A DNA stretch of 54,976 nt from Brevibacterium mcbrellneri ATCC 49030 (GTDB taxonomy: Bacteria; Actinomycetota; Actinomycetes; Actinomycetales; Brevibacteriaceae). The position numbers were made by a program, and so were the translations under genes. The notes below the pieces were generated by a model, which worked only from the letters and a program-made list of their open reading frames with translations, ran no database searches and had not been told where the DNA came from. The stretch lies in NCBI RefSeq assembly GCF_000178455.1, contig NZ_ADNU01000069.1:1-54976 (forward strand), written 5' to 3'. Below, piece by piece: positions 44,261 to 52,985 of the stretch; position 1 is the stretch's first letter; every line of letters begins with the position of its first letter.

Positions 44261-44374
44261 TCAGCCCTGACGCTGCTTGTGGCGCGGGTTGGTGCAGATA
44301 ACCATCACGCGGCTGTTGCGGCGGATGACTTTGCAGCTTTCGCAGATCTTCTTGACGCTTGGCTTAACCTTCAT
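44261..44374 (-). CDS. rpmJ: 50S ribosomal protein L36
   Basis: A 37-residue protein found by direct translation: [20 protein letters not shown] leads to [16 protein letters not shown]. The zinc-ribbon ligands C11, C14, C27 and H32 are present, so this is the zinc-binding L36 form. It sits between infA and rpsM as usual. A 163-nt spacer to rpsM holds a compact GC-rich inverted repeat (about 44219-44246) of unknown role. Confidence 0.96.
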   Translation of the reverse strand: MKVKPSVKKICESCKVIRRNSRVMVICTNPRHKQRQG

Positions 44375-44438
44375 CGCTATTCCTTCATATCGACAACAGC
44401 ACAGTTATGCGCAATTGCCGAGTAGTCGAAAAGATCTC

Positions 44439-44660
44439 TTACTTGTAGCGGTAAACAATTCGTCCACGCGACAGGTCGTAAGGAGACAGCTCCACTACGA
44501 CACGGTCTTCGGGAAGAATACGGATGTAGTGCTGACGCATCTTTCCAGAGATGTGAGCGAGCACCTTGTGGCCGTTTGTCAGCTCAACACGAAACGAAGC
44601 GTTCGGAAGAGCTTCAACAACGGTTCCTTCGATCTCAATGACCCCTTCTTTTTTGGCCAT
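44439..44660 (-). CDS. infA: Translation initiation factor IF-1
   Basis: A 73-residue S1/OB-fold protein that binds the ribosomal A site during initiation. It contains [39 protein letters not shown] and ends [10 protein letters not shown], all family hallmarks. The ATG at 44660 gives the standard MAKKEGVIE start; a start six codons upstream is not supported. It is the first gene of the infA-rpmJ-rpsM-rpsK-rpoA-rplQ run and is divergent from the calpain-like gene. Confidence 0.97.
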   Translation of the reverse strand: MAKKEGVIEIEGTVVEALPNASFRVELTNGHKVLAHISGKMRQHYIRILPEDRVVVELSPYDLSRGRIVYRYK

Positions 44661-44846
44661 ATCGTTCGCTAACCCCATTTTCCCGCGGATAACCCGCGTA
44701 TTGAATGAGAACCCAAGGATGGATTCTTTTACCGCGGCCTGTGTCGTGAACCAAATAAACGTAGACTCCGCTAATATCTAACGAAGTAGCTTGTTTTTGA
44801 GCGCACGACAGCCATAGACCAATTGAACACTTTACATGGATTCCCT

Positions 44847-45845
44847 ATGCTGTTCAAGTTTAAATACTCCACTTGGAAGCCAAATCACAGTACACTTCGC
44901 ACTGTCATAGCGGAACTCGAGGCGATTCACTCCCTCGCGCTCACTCATGGGCTGTCCTCAGTCCGGGCCGACCTCGGGACCATCAACGCCTTCCTCGTCA
45001 CAAACCCCAAGGCGCGTGCCGTACGCACAGCCCTCATCCAGCACCTCCACGTCCACCGGCCGGAACTGACCTATCTGCTTAAATATCTTCCCGCCGTTGA
45101 ACCACGGTTCCGAGGCCCCGCCACCCATGAACTCGCACGTCTGCACGATGGCGTCACCCAGGTTCGCCAGGGGCAACTGGGCGACTGTTGGCTCATCGCA
45201 ACCCTGGCCGCGTGCGAAAACGCCAAACCGGGATTCACGGCCAGCCTCATTGAACACAGCCCGCACATCAACTCACCGCACACGGTCCACACTGCTGGCG
45301 TGCGGCTCCACTCCCCCTGGCCACGCACGATCGCCGTGACCCGCTGGGTGCCACGCCGCCACCGAGCAGGCGACAACCGGCTTGACGCGAACAACGCCAG
45401 CCTGGTCGAAAAGGCCGTCGCTTCCCTGGTCCACTCGTATGTGCGCATCCAGTTCAACTTCGCCGGCACGGCACTGTGGCTTCTCACCGGCACGTGGTGC
45501 CCGGCACGGCCGGTCCCGCGCGACCTCGGGGTTGTGCGGGAATGGCTTGCCAGCGGGCGCCCAGTAGTTGCGTCAACGCTTGTCCACCGCCGAGGTGCGC
45601 GCCGCCTTCCGCGCGAAGATCACCCCGACCGGTGGGTAGGTGTGATGGCGGGGCACGTGTACGTTGTGTGCGAAGTCCTGCGGTGCGATGAGGACGGTCG
45701 CACTGATGACGACGCGCCGTGGCGGGTACACGTGCACAACCCTTTAGGTAGTGCGGAGGGGGAACCGCGTCGCACAGATCTTTTTCTTTCCGCGGCACAG
45801 TTCAAACGCGCGTTTTTAAGTGTCAATGTGGGGCCGGTTGTGTAG
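44847..45845 (+). CDS. Calpain-like (peptidase C2) cysteine protease
   Basis: About 332 residues. The calpain active-site motif QGQLGDCWLIATLAACE (Cys near residue 114) is clear. A later GHVYVVCEV supplies the histidine and VHNPLG the asparagine of the C2 catalytic triad, in the right order. No signal peptide is visible, and residues 1-95 form an unrecognised helical N-terminus that may control or target the enzyme. Bacterial calpains exist but are rare and mostly uncharacterised. The ATG at 44847 is chosen over a TTG at 44823; no strong Shine-Dalgarno supports either. Base usage is more GC-rich than in the adjacent ribosomal genes. Confidence 0.75.
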   Translation: MLFKFKYSTWKPNHSTLRTVIAELEAIHSLALTHGLSSVRADLGTINAFLVTNPKARAVRTALIQHLHVHRPELTYLLKYLPAVEPRFRGPATHELARLHDGVTQVRQGQLGDCWLIATLAACENAKPGFTASLIEHSPHINSPHTVHTAGVRLHSPWPRTIAVTRWVPRRHRAGDNRLDANNASLVEKAVASLVHSYVRIQFNFAGTALWLLTGTWCPARPVPRDLGVVREWLASGRPVVASTLVHRRGARRLPREDHPDRWVGVMAGHVYVVCEVLRCDEDGRTDDDAPWRVHVHNPLGSAEGEPRRTDLFLSAAQFKRAFLSVNVGPVV

Positions 45846-45873
45846 GCGGTGCTCGTGCTCTTCGTGAATATGC

Positions 45874-45906
45874 CAGAGGCGGGAAGGATTGCCCTTCCCG
45901 CCTCTG
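45874..45906. terminator. Terminator between calpain-like and S1 protease genes
   Basis: A perfect 14-bp stem CAGAGGCGGGAAGG (45874-45887) / CCTTCCCGCCTCTG (45893-45906) with a 5-nt loop, followed by TTATG. It lies between convergent genes. Confidence 0.8.
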
Positions 45907-45962
45907 TTATGTGCGCAACCTAGCGGTTTACACGTGGCGTTGTATGCCTTTGCGCTTACGCT

Positions 45963-48026
45963 TTATGCTTTACGGCGACGTGAAGCTGCAATCAGGCCAC
46001 CACCAACGGCGATCATTCCAATTGCCACTCCGGTAGCTGCAAGAGCAGACGTACCTGTTCGAGGCAGAACGTTTGTGCCCTTGTTTCCGGACTTGTCGTC
46101 CTTGCCCTTGTCACCCTGGTCGCCCTTGTCGCCAGGCTGAGCGGTGTCGTCAACAACCTCGAACTGGCCCGTCAGTTCTGACTCGTCGAACTTCGCGATG
46201 ACCGAGTACTTACCGAGGAAGCCTTCACGTGGGCCGGACTCGCCCCACACGCGAGCAACGGCTACACCATTTTCATCTGCGACACCAGAGGTTTCGCGAA
46301 CAACCTTGCCATCAAACAAGGTCTGGAACGTTACCTTGGTTCCTGGCTTGAGGCCCTTGACGGTGTAGCTGACACCAACTTTGTCGTCCTTCTTACCGTC
46401 ACCAGCGAACTTGTCAACGTCGATACGCTCAGGGTCAACCGTCAGCGTGGTCTTAGCATCCTCAGTGGGCTTTTCCGTCGGCTTCTGGGTTGGCTTCTGA
46501 GTAGGTTTCTGCGTTGGCTTTTGGGTAGGTTCCTGAGTAGGTTTCTGCGTTGGCTTTTGGGTAGGTTCCTGAGTAGGTTTCTGCGTTGGCTTTTGGGTAG
46601 GTTCCTGAGTCGGCTTCTGCGTTGGCTTGTCTGAAGCCTTAGTCACCGTGTAGGAAATTGCCAGTGGCAGGGAGACCTCGTGCTTGGTGTGCAGGAAGAG
46701 GTTGCCAGAGACCTTGTCACCAGCTTTGCCTGGGGCCTTGAACGACCACTTGCCGTCCTTCACAGTGACAGAAACCTCGGTGCCATCTTTGAGTACAAAG
46801 GTTCCACCCGTGAACATGGAGTCGGCTTTGCCGCTGAGGCTTCCACCTTCTTCGACCTTGGTTGAAACTGGCTCGGCAGCGGCTTTTGCACTCTTCGTCA
46901 GTCCCTTAGGTCCACTCTTTGCAGCAGCTTTTGCACCGTCAAACGCAGGTTCTTTCTCCACGAGAACGCGTGACCCGTCACCAATCTGGTCGAGGTCGTT
47001 GCGTAGGTCAGAGAACCACGCGTAGTTTCCGTCATCTGTTTTTGCGTAGGCGGAGAATACACCGGCTGCACCGCCATCCTGGGTGATGACCGGCCCACCA
47101 GAGTCTCCAGGCTTACCTTCTATGTACCCGCCAAAGCCCTTAACCATACGGCCTTGGACGTTGAACCAACCGGTTGCAACTACCTTCCCTGAATGAAATC
47201 CGGTGGTGCGTCCCGAACGTGCAACGGTGTCATTGATCTCAGCGTCGTGGAGCTTCTGTACCGGAATGCTGTCATCCACCAAGTCGGATGGGTCAGTCCA
47301 CTTGGTCACACGTGGATATACGCCTTCAAACGTCTTCAGGTCATAAATACCGAAGTCAATGTATTTCTTACCGTTCTGGAATTCAACTGCGCCAGGCGGC
47401 AGGCTGTAATCAGGCTTCTTTTGCCCTGGAGCTCCCATCTGGAAGCTCTTGATTGCGCCCGTTACCAGGTCATTGCCCTTTTCAGCTTTTCCACCTGCCG
47501 CAGGTGATCCTTTGGGATCGGCCCACAGCAACTTCGTCGCTGTTCCGATCGTCAAATTGTCCCCGGCGTCGATGTTGGCCGCGGTGCAGTGCCCGGCGGT
47601 GGAAATCTGGGGCGTGAACTTCTTGGAGAGGAGCGCGAAACCGGCAGAGCACACAGCCGCTTTCGAACCCGTGTCATTTCCCATGAGAGTTGGGTGGCCC
47701 GCAACTACCTGGCCACCAGAGGCAAAAGACGCAGGCTTGTCTAGTTCAACAACTTCCACATTCTTGTGGCTGCGGATGAACTTTTCGGCGTCTTTGCCGA
47801 GCTTGTCGCCTTTGACCTTGAAGATTAAGACTTTGCCGTCTTCACCTCGGGCATAACCCTTCACCTTGGAGTCTTGAGCGAGCTTGTCGCCGTTAGATTC
47901 AAACTGTGCACCGGCAACTGCAGCTTCGGAAGCAAAGGACGCTGTTCCTGTCGTAGCTACGCCAGCGAACCCAACGGCCAGAGCGGCACCAAATGACATC
48001 AGTCGTTTAGAAGGCGTTACACCCAT
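45963..48026 (-). CDS. Sortase-anchored S1 family serine protease
   Basis: A 687-residue secreted protease. The signal peptide is at residues 1-32 (LMSFGAALAVGFAGVATTGTA then SFASEA). An N-terminal region precedes a trypsin/alpha-lytic-type domain with triad motifs STAGHCTA (His), YIDFGIYDL (likely Asp) and KPGDSGGPVI (Ser). A PTQKPTQEP repeat stalk (about residues 465-515) leads to an Ig-like domain. The cell-wall sorting signal is LPRTG, then a hydrophobic helix and RRRKA. It should be sortase-linked to peptidoglycan and act outside the cell. The ATG at 48026 has GGAG 8 nt upstream. The target proteins are unknown. Confidence 0.88.
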   Translation of the reverse strand: MGVTPSKRLMSFGAALAVGFAGVATTGTASFASEAAVAGAQFESNGDKLAQDSKVKGYARGEDGKVLIFKVKGDKLGKDAEKFIRSHKNVEVVELDKPASFASGGQVVAGHPTLMGNDTGSKAAVCSAGFALLSKKFTPQISTAGHCTAANIDAGDNLTIGTATKLLWADPKGSPAAGGKAEKGNDLVTGAIKSFQMGAPGQKKPDYSLPPGAVEFQNGKKYIDFGIYDLKTFEGVYPRVTKWTDPSDLVDDSIPVQKLHDAEINDTVARSGRTTGFHSGKVVATGWFNVQGRMVKGFGGYIEGKPGDSGGPVITQDGGAAGVFSAYAKTDDGNYAWFSDLRNDLDQIGDGSRVLVEKEPAFDGAKAAAKSGPKGLTKSAKAAAEPVSTKVEEGGSLSGKADSMFTGGTFVLKDGTEVSVTVKDGKWSFKAPGKAGDKVSGNLFLHTKHEVSLPLAISYTVTKASDKPTQKPTQEPTQKPTQKPTQEPTQKPTQKPTQEPTQKPTQKPTQKPTQKPTEKPTEDAKTTLTVDPERIDVDKFAGDGKKDDKVGVSYTVKGLKPGTKVTFQTLFDGKVVRETSGVADENGVAVARVWGESGPREGFLGKYSVIAKFDESELTGQFEVVDDTAQPGDKGDQGDKGKDDKSGNKGTNVLPRTGTSALAATGVAIGMIAVGGGLIAASRRRKA
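46501..46608 (-). repeat. Three tandem 36-bp repeats inside the S1 protease gene
   Basis: Three units of 36 bp start at 46501, 46537 and 46573 and look identical. Each encodes 12 residues of the PTQK/PTQE stalk. Shorter, degenerate copies extend the repeat region to about 46479-46632. The unit is a multiple of three, so copy-number change would keep the frame and alter stalk length. Confidence 0.9.
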
Positions 48027-48205
48027 ATGGTTTTCTCCACATCTTTATCAGTGAGTTGCGCGCTCGTGCACACAACTCTTGATACATACTTGGACTCGAC
48101 CATACTGTCACGCACATCACCTGAGGAAAACTTGCGGTCATTTTGTTCACGGCATTTTTCACAATGCCCACAATGCCAAGGTTACTTGCGATCCACTCCG
48201 TGACT

Positions 48206-48619
48206 TTACGAGCGGAACAGTTTCCCAATTTCCTTGCCGCTGTGGTCTTTCACCGTCATCTGAGTGTCATCGAACTCCACTTCACGCCCCTCAGCCAGCC
48301 ACTCATCAACGCCTGGGCAACCTCGCAAGGTAGTTGCGTAATCCTCGAGCCGAGCCGCGTTGCGCTCTGGGTCGCTGTTCATGGAATACCGCGTGAGAAT
48401 TCCGTTGCAACCGGTACTTCCTTCGACCGTTCCGTCTTCGTGGAACTCTAAAAAGGCGTCACCTTTTTCACGGGCCTCCCAACGCCCAAGAATCCGCGAC
48501 TGGTTGGTATCCGAACTCTCCGCGTCCTCGGTTCCTCCAAATTGGTTGTCACTACTGCTTTGCGAACAACCGGCCAAAAGTAGAATGCCTGCAATCAGTA
48601 CGGCCCATACACCACGCAT
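48206..48619 (-). CDS. META-domain-like lipoprotein
   Basis: A 137-residue putative lipoprotein. The N-terminus RGVWAVLIAGILLLAGCSQ has a lipobox cysteine at about residue 20, followed by a Ser/Asp-rich linker. The mature domain contains LGRWEAREKGDAFLEFHEDG and TVEGSTGCNGI, resembling the META/HslJ motif (substrate unknown, linked to stress or heat resistance in some bacteria). The ATG at 48619 is chosen because AGGGG lies 6 nt upstream and the signal peptide starts there. It sits between the two sortase-anchored hydrolase genes on the same strand. Confidence 0.75.
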   Translation of the reverse strand: MRGVWAVLIAGILLLAGCSQSSSDNQFGGTEDAESSDTNQSRILGRWEAREKGDAFLEFHEDGTVEGSTGCNGILTRYSMNSDPERNAARLEDYATTLRGCPGVDEWLAEGREVEFDDTQMTVKDHSGKEIGKLFRS

Positions 48620-48636
48620 TTTCGCCCCTAACGCAT

Positions 48637-48669
48637 CAGTGGACCCAAGCATATCGCTTGGGTCCACTG
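48637..48669 (-). terminator. Hairpin after the S33 peptidase gene
   Basis: A perfect 14-bp stem CAGTGGACCCAAGC (48637-48650) / GCTTGGGTCCACTG (48656-48669) with a 5-nt loop, 18 nt past the S33 peptidase stop and just upstream of the lipoprotein start. An A/T-rich run lies on the S33 side only. Confidence 0.6.
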
Positions 48670-48686
48670 ACTGTTTTAACTATTTT

Positions 48687-51488
48687 TTACAGTTGCTTGC
48701 GCTTGCGTGCCACAGCAACAGCACCTGCACCAGCAGCCACGAGGATCAGAGCAATTCCTGCCTGGAATCCAAGTTCGGCACCAGTACGTGGCATCGAGCC
48801 GTTGGCGTTGGAGTCCTTCGACCCCTTGCCGTCGCCCGTATCGGACGAGCCACCCTTGTCGCTACCTTCATCGGAGGAGCCGTCCTTGCCACCCTCGTCA
48901 GAGCCACCCTTGTCAGAGCCGTCCTTGCCATTGTCGACGTTTCCGCCGGACTCAGGGTCATCTTCCTTAGGCTGTTCTGCCTTCATGATTTCAAGGTCAC
49001 GGGTTGCAACTACCTTGCCGTTAGCGTCCACCAGCGAAACCTTGACGGTTCCAGGCTTCAAGCTTGCAGGCAGGGTGAAGGTTCCAGCGCCGTTACCTCC
49101 GTTGTCGGCCTTCACGGTCGCAACAGTTTCGTCACCTACGCGGATGCTGTAGTCAGCTTCCGAGTTGTAGTGACCAAACATGTAACCGATCTTTTCACCT
49201 GCGTGCGCTTTCGACGTTGAGGTCGAGAACGACGACTCGCGGAACGTTTGAACCTTGCAACGGGTGTTAAACGTAACGGTGTTACCCAGGTCGTCCTTAG
49301 CAGTGTCAGGCTTCTTAAGCTTTGCACCAAAGTCGCCGTCTTCTGGAACAATCCCCTTCTTGAAGAAGTCGTTTACCGTTTCATCAACACAGATCTTTTC
49401 TTCGTCACCAGAGATGAACGAGGTGTGCGAAGCACCCGAAACGCTCAACAGGGTTCCGTCGATCAGACGTGCGAGCTTCACACCCGAGTCGTACGGGGTA
49501 GCCGAGTCGTGAGACGTCGAGATCACCAGAATGTTCGGAACCTTAGTCAGCTTTTCAGGACCAGGTAGGGTTCCCTTGAACTTCCAGAAGTCACAGTAGT
49601 CGTACACACCGGGAGCAACCGTTGCTGCCTGGAACGGTGCAGCCTCGTCATACGCCTGAGCGAAACGACGGATCAGATCCTTCGAAGGCATATCACCCTT
49701 CGAGTTCGAGTCAGTACAACGGATGTTGGTAAACGCCTGCAACATTGGGGCGTAGTGGCCCTCTTCGTCGCGGTCCATGTACTGGTCAGCCAGGATCATC
49801 AGACCACCGGCAGACTTTCCTGCCTTCAGTTCGTTCAGAGCAACGTTGAGCTGTGACCACAGCGTTTCGGAGTACAGGGCCTGGAAAACACCCTGACGTC
49901 CGTCAGCGAATGACACCATACGGTTGTCGTTTGGCTGTCCGGTAGGGAGACCCTTACCGCCGTTTGCAGTTTCCAGGGTCTGCAGGAGCTTAGCGTTCGC
50001 TTCAGTGAGCTTCTTGGTGTCAGTGATTCCGTCACCCAAAGCACACGAGAATGGCTGGTCTGCAAGTTCAGTTTCCGCAAACTCTGGCCACAGTTCGCCG
50101 TAGGTCTTACCTTCTGCACCCTTTTCGGAGCAGTCCAGTGCGAACTGCTCGAACGTGCCTTGGAATCCGGCGCCCTGTGCAATCGTGTCCTTCTGGTCGT
50201 CGGTGAAGTCCGAGCCATCAACAGGAGCCTCGGCTGCGACCTTCTTGCTGAGGTAACGGTCAGAACGCTGGTTGATCTGCTTCAGCGACTCGATTGCAGC
50301 CTTGTCGACATTACCTGGGTCAACAACACCGTCGAGAACCAGTTTCCCAACGTTCGCACCGTACTTCTGCGCGTAGACATACCCCAAGCGAGTTCCGTAG
50401 GAGAACCCAACATAGTTGAGCTTGTCGTTACCAGTGATCGAACGGAGCAGGTCCAGGTCGCCAACAGCGTCCCAGGTCCCCAAGTGCTCCATGACGTCTT
50501 GCTGGTTGGCCTTGCCCAGGTCGAAAAGCTTTCCGGTGTTGTTGAAGCAGTCCTCCGTGTAACGCTTTGCACGGTCGTTAAGGTCCTTTTCAGCATCTTC
50601 AAGGTCCATTCCGAACGAGTTGGATTCACGGTCTTCGTCAATCTGCTTGTCAGACGAGCACTGTGAGAACGGCATGGAAGAACCGGTTCCGCGGGGGTCA
50701 AAACCGATCATGTCGAAGTCTTCAGCCAGTTCAGGGTCGTACAAGGCGCCAACGACCGACATGGTCATTCCGGAACCACCCGGACCGCCTGGGTTCCACA
50801 TGACCGAACCCTTGGATTTGGTGGGCGTGAACTTGCCGTTTTCATCAAGCTTCCCCGACTTGACCTTCATGACTGCAATGGCAATGTTGCCCTTGCTGGC
50901 ATCATTCACGTCGATCGGCGCAATCATGTAGCCACATTCAGCCTTACGCCCAATTCTGGATTCGTATGTGCCATAGCCCAGCGCTTCACAGTTTTCGGGC
51001 GAGAAGTCAACCTTCTGGTTGTAGTACTTCTCGAGCCCGGAAGGAATGTTTCCGGCGCCTTTGCCGCCTTCGACTGGTTCGGTGATTTTGTACTTTCCGT
51101 CACCGTCGGGGTCGAACATTGTCTTAGCGAGCTTTGGGTAGTACTTGTCCAAAGCGTCGTCATCTGGTTCTTCGTCTTTGTTGACACGGGTTGGATCTTC
51201 AGTCGCAACCTCAGCGTCAGAGTCGGCGGGGGTTTCGGTTGTTTCCGCTCCCGAGGTGTCCTCAGGTGCCACTCTTTCTTCTGGGGCGCGGGGTTCGGCA
51301 ACTTCCTGCGCTTCTTCCGAAACGCCGGGGGTCTGTGCAGCTTCCGTTGCCGAATCCTGGTTCGGCGTTTCTTCGGTGGGTTGTGCCTGCGCGGGGAGCG
51401 CACCCATGGTTACTGCGAGAGACAGGGACGAAATAAAGGCGAAGGCGCCGACACCGCGCCTCCGCCGTTGCAATTGATTTTGTGTCAT
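48687..51488 (-). CDS. Sortase-anchored alpha/beta-hydrolase (S33 tripeptidyl aminopeptidase-like)
   Basis: A 933-residue secreted hydrolase. A signal peptide (residues 1-36, ending AQA) is followed by a Glu/Pro/Thr-rich acidic segment (about 37-110). The alpha/beta-hydrolase domain has nucleophile motif VGFSYGTRLG, the later HDSATPYDSG (Asp) and SGASHTSFI (His), matching the TAP-like C-terminal domain of S33 peptidases. An Ig-like segment, an acidic Gly/Ser/Asp linker, then MPRTG, a hydrophobic helix and RKRKQL form the sorting signal (Met in place of the usual Leu). It probably trims peptides at the cell wall, perhaps downstream of the neighbouring S1 protease. Confidence 0.87.
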   Translation of the reverse strand: MTQNQLQRRRRGVGAFAFISSLSLAVTMGALPAQAQPTEETPNQDSATEAAQTPGVSEEAQEVAEPRAPEERVAPEDTSGAETTETPADSDAEVATEDPTRVNKDEEPDDDALDKYYPKLAKTMFDPDGDGKYKITEPVEGGKGAGNIPSGLEKYYNQKVDFSPENCEALGYGTYESRIGRKAECGYMIAPIDVNDASKGNIAIAVMKVKSGKLDENGKFTPTKSKGSVMWNPGGPGGSGMTMSVVGALYDPELAEDFDMIGFDPRGTGSSMPFSQCSSDKQIDEDRESNSFGMDLEDAEKDLNDRAKRYTEDCFNNTGKLFDLGKANQQDVMEHLGTWDAVGDLDLLRSITGNDKLNYVGFSYGTRLGYVYAQKYGANVGKLVLDGVVDPGNVDKAAIESLKQINQRSDRYLSKKVAAEAPVDGSDFTDDQKDTIAQGAGFQGTFEQFALDCSEKGAEGKTYGELWPEFAETELADQPFSCALGDGITDTKKLTEANAKLLQTLETANGGKGLPTGQPNDNRMVSFADGRQGVFQALYSETLWSQLNVALNELKAGKSAGGLMILADQYMDRDEEGHYAPMLQAFTNIRCTDSNSKGDMPSKDLIRRFAQAYDEAAPFQAATVAPGVYDYCDFWKFKGTLPGPEKLTKVPNILVISTSHDSATPYDSGVKLARLIDGTLLSVSGASHTSFISGDEEKICVDETVNDFFKKGIVPEDGDFGAKLKKPDTAKDDLGNTVTFNTRCKVQTFRESSFSTSTSKAHAGEKIGYMFGHYNSEADYSIRVGDETVATVKADNGGNGAGTFTLPASLKPGTVKVSLVDANGKVVATRDLEIMKAEQPKEDDPESGGNVDNGKDGSDKGGSDEGGKDGSSDEGSDKGGSSDTGDGKGSKDSNANGSMPRTGAELGFQAGIALILVAAGAGAVAVARKRKQL

Positions 51489-51576
51489 GGGACCGATCTT
51501 AAAACATTCTGACCGGTTTCTGTGAAGCTCGTCACGATTTTTTCATATTTTGTCGTGAGCGCCTCAGGGCTGCGCC

Positions 51577-52401
51577 CTATTCAGGCAGTGGAACAGGGGT
51601 AACACCATAAGGCGCCAGGCGCGCTTCTCCCCCGTCTGGCTCAGTCAAAACCCAGATACCGTTCTGGTGCATTGCGACCGTGTTCTCCCAGTGAGCTGCA
51701 CGTGAACCGTCGTTAGTTATGACCGTCCATTCGTCATCCAGTGTGGTGTTCGCCTGATCACCGCGCACCACAATTGGTTCAATACAGATCACCATTCCGG
51801 GACGAACCCGGGGGCCACGATTCTTAGCCCCATAATTCAGGACTTCGGGCTCCATGTGCATTTGCGTGCCAATTCCATGGCCAGTGAAATCTTCCACAAC
51901 AGAAAGATCCGGAGCCACTTCCATGATGTAACCCTCAATCGCTGCACCAACGTCACCAATCCGCTTAGCAGAAGCAAACGCAGCGATACCAGCCCACATG
52001 GACTCCTCAGTCACATCAGACAAACGCTGGTCGGCAGGATCCCCACCATCACCCACGATCGTGGTAAACGCATTGTCACCATGCCAGCCGTCAACAATCG
52101 CACCACCGTCAACGGAAACCAGGTCACCCTCACGGATCACGCGGTCACCTGGGATCCCATGAACAATCTCTTCATTCACAGAGATACACACGGTGGCCGG
52201 ATAGCCGTAATACCCCAAGAAATTGGAGGTGGCGCCAGCGTCAGCGATCGCCTGTGCGGAAGCCGCGTCGACCTCGACGGTGGTAACCCCCGGAACCAAA
52301 ACCGAACGGGCGGCTTCCAGAGCCGCCCGCGATACGAGCCCAGCTTTCCGCATGAGCACGATTTCTTTATCCGATTTCAGTTCCACTTTGGAACCGAACA
52401 T
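51577..52401 (-). CDS. map: Methionine aminopeptidase type I
   Basis: A 274-residue metalloenzyme removing N-terminal Met from new proteins. Metal-ligand motifs are LVSVDGGAIVDGWHGDNAFT (two Asp, about residues 94-113), GHGIGTQMHMEPEV (His), ICIEPI (Glu) and a C-terminal WENTVAMHQNG (Glu). The ATG at 52401 overlaps the adk stop by 1 nt and has AGGAG upstream. The order secY-adk-map is the standard ribosomal-block arrangement. Confidence 0.96.
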   Translation of the reverse strand: MFGSKVELKSDKEIVLMRKAGLVSRAALEAARSVLVPGVTTVEVDAASAQAIADAGATSNFLGYYGYPATVCISVNEEIVHGIPGDRVIREGDLVSVDGGAIVDGWHGDNAFTTIVGDGGDPADQRLSDVTEESMWAGIAAFASAKRIGDVGAAIEGYIMEVAPDLSVVEDFTGHGIGTQMHMEPEVLNYGAKNRGPRVRPGMVICIEPIVVRGDQANTTLDDEWTVITNDGSRAAHWENTVAMHQNGIWVLTEPDGGEARLAPYGVTPVPLPE

Positions 52402-52964
52402 TACACTCCTAAAGCTTTGAGAACGCGGTCAGTGACCTCGTCGATTTCGCCCAGACCGTCGACCTTACGCAACAGTCCACGCTCTTGGTAGATGTCAGTG
52501 AGTGGCTGCGTCTGCTCGACGTACACGTCCAGGCGGTGACGGATCACGTCTTCGGTGTCGTCGGCGCGCTTTTCGATCTGTGCACGAGCCAGCAGTCGCG
52601 CCACAATTTCGTCAGTGTCAGCGGTTAGCTCAACCACGTGATCCAGTTCCTGCGAAGCTTCCTTCAGCATGCGGTCGAGTTCGTGGACCTGAGCCTCAGT
52701 ACGTGGGTAGCCGTCGAGCATGAAACCGTTTGCCGTGTCGTCCTGGTTGAGGCGGTCCTGCACCATGGAGTTCGTCACTTCGTCAGGAACATACTCGCCA
52801 GCATCCATGTAACGCTTAGCGGTCTTGCCCAACTCGGTTTCGTTCTTCACATTGGCACGGAAAGTGTCACCTGTCGAAATAGCGGGAATGCCCAGCTTTT
52901 CACTCAAACGAGCAGCCTGAGTTCCTTTTCCTGCCCCAGGGGGACCAATCAAAATGATGCGCAT
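52401..52964 (-). CDS. adk: Adenylate kinase
   Basis: A 187-residue enzyme interconverting ATP + AMP and 2 ADP. The P-loop GPPGAGKGTQAARLSEKLGI is at residues 7-26, the AMP-site DGYPRTEAQ is near residue 85, and the lid is short (RADDTEDVIRHRLDVY), with no zinc-finger lid insert. It lies 21 nt after secY and overlaps map by 1 nt. Confidence 0.97.
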   Translation of the reverse strand: MRIILIGPPGAGKGTQAARLSEKLGIPAISTGDTFRANVKNETELGKTAKRYMDAGEYVPDEVTNSMVQDRLNQDDTANGFMLDGYPRTEAQVHELDRMLKEASQELDHVVELTADTDEIVARLLARAQIEKRADDTEDVIRHRLDVYVEQTQPLTDIYQERGLLRKVDGLGEIDEVTDRVLKALGV

Positions 52965-52985
52965 AGCTTTAGCTACCTTTCTGAA

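Noticed and set aside
46479..46632. Possible CRISPR or satellite array
   Set aside because: The repeats are contiguous without spacers, are in frame, and encode a Pro/Thr/Gln/Lys stalk of the protease.
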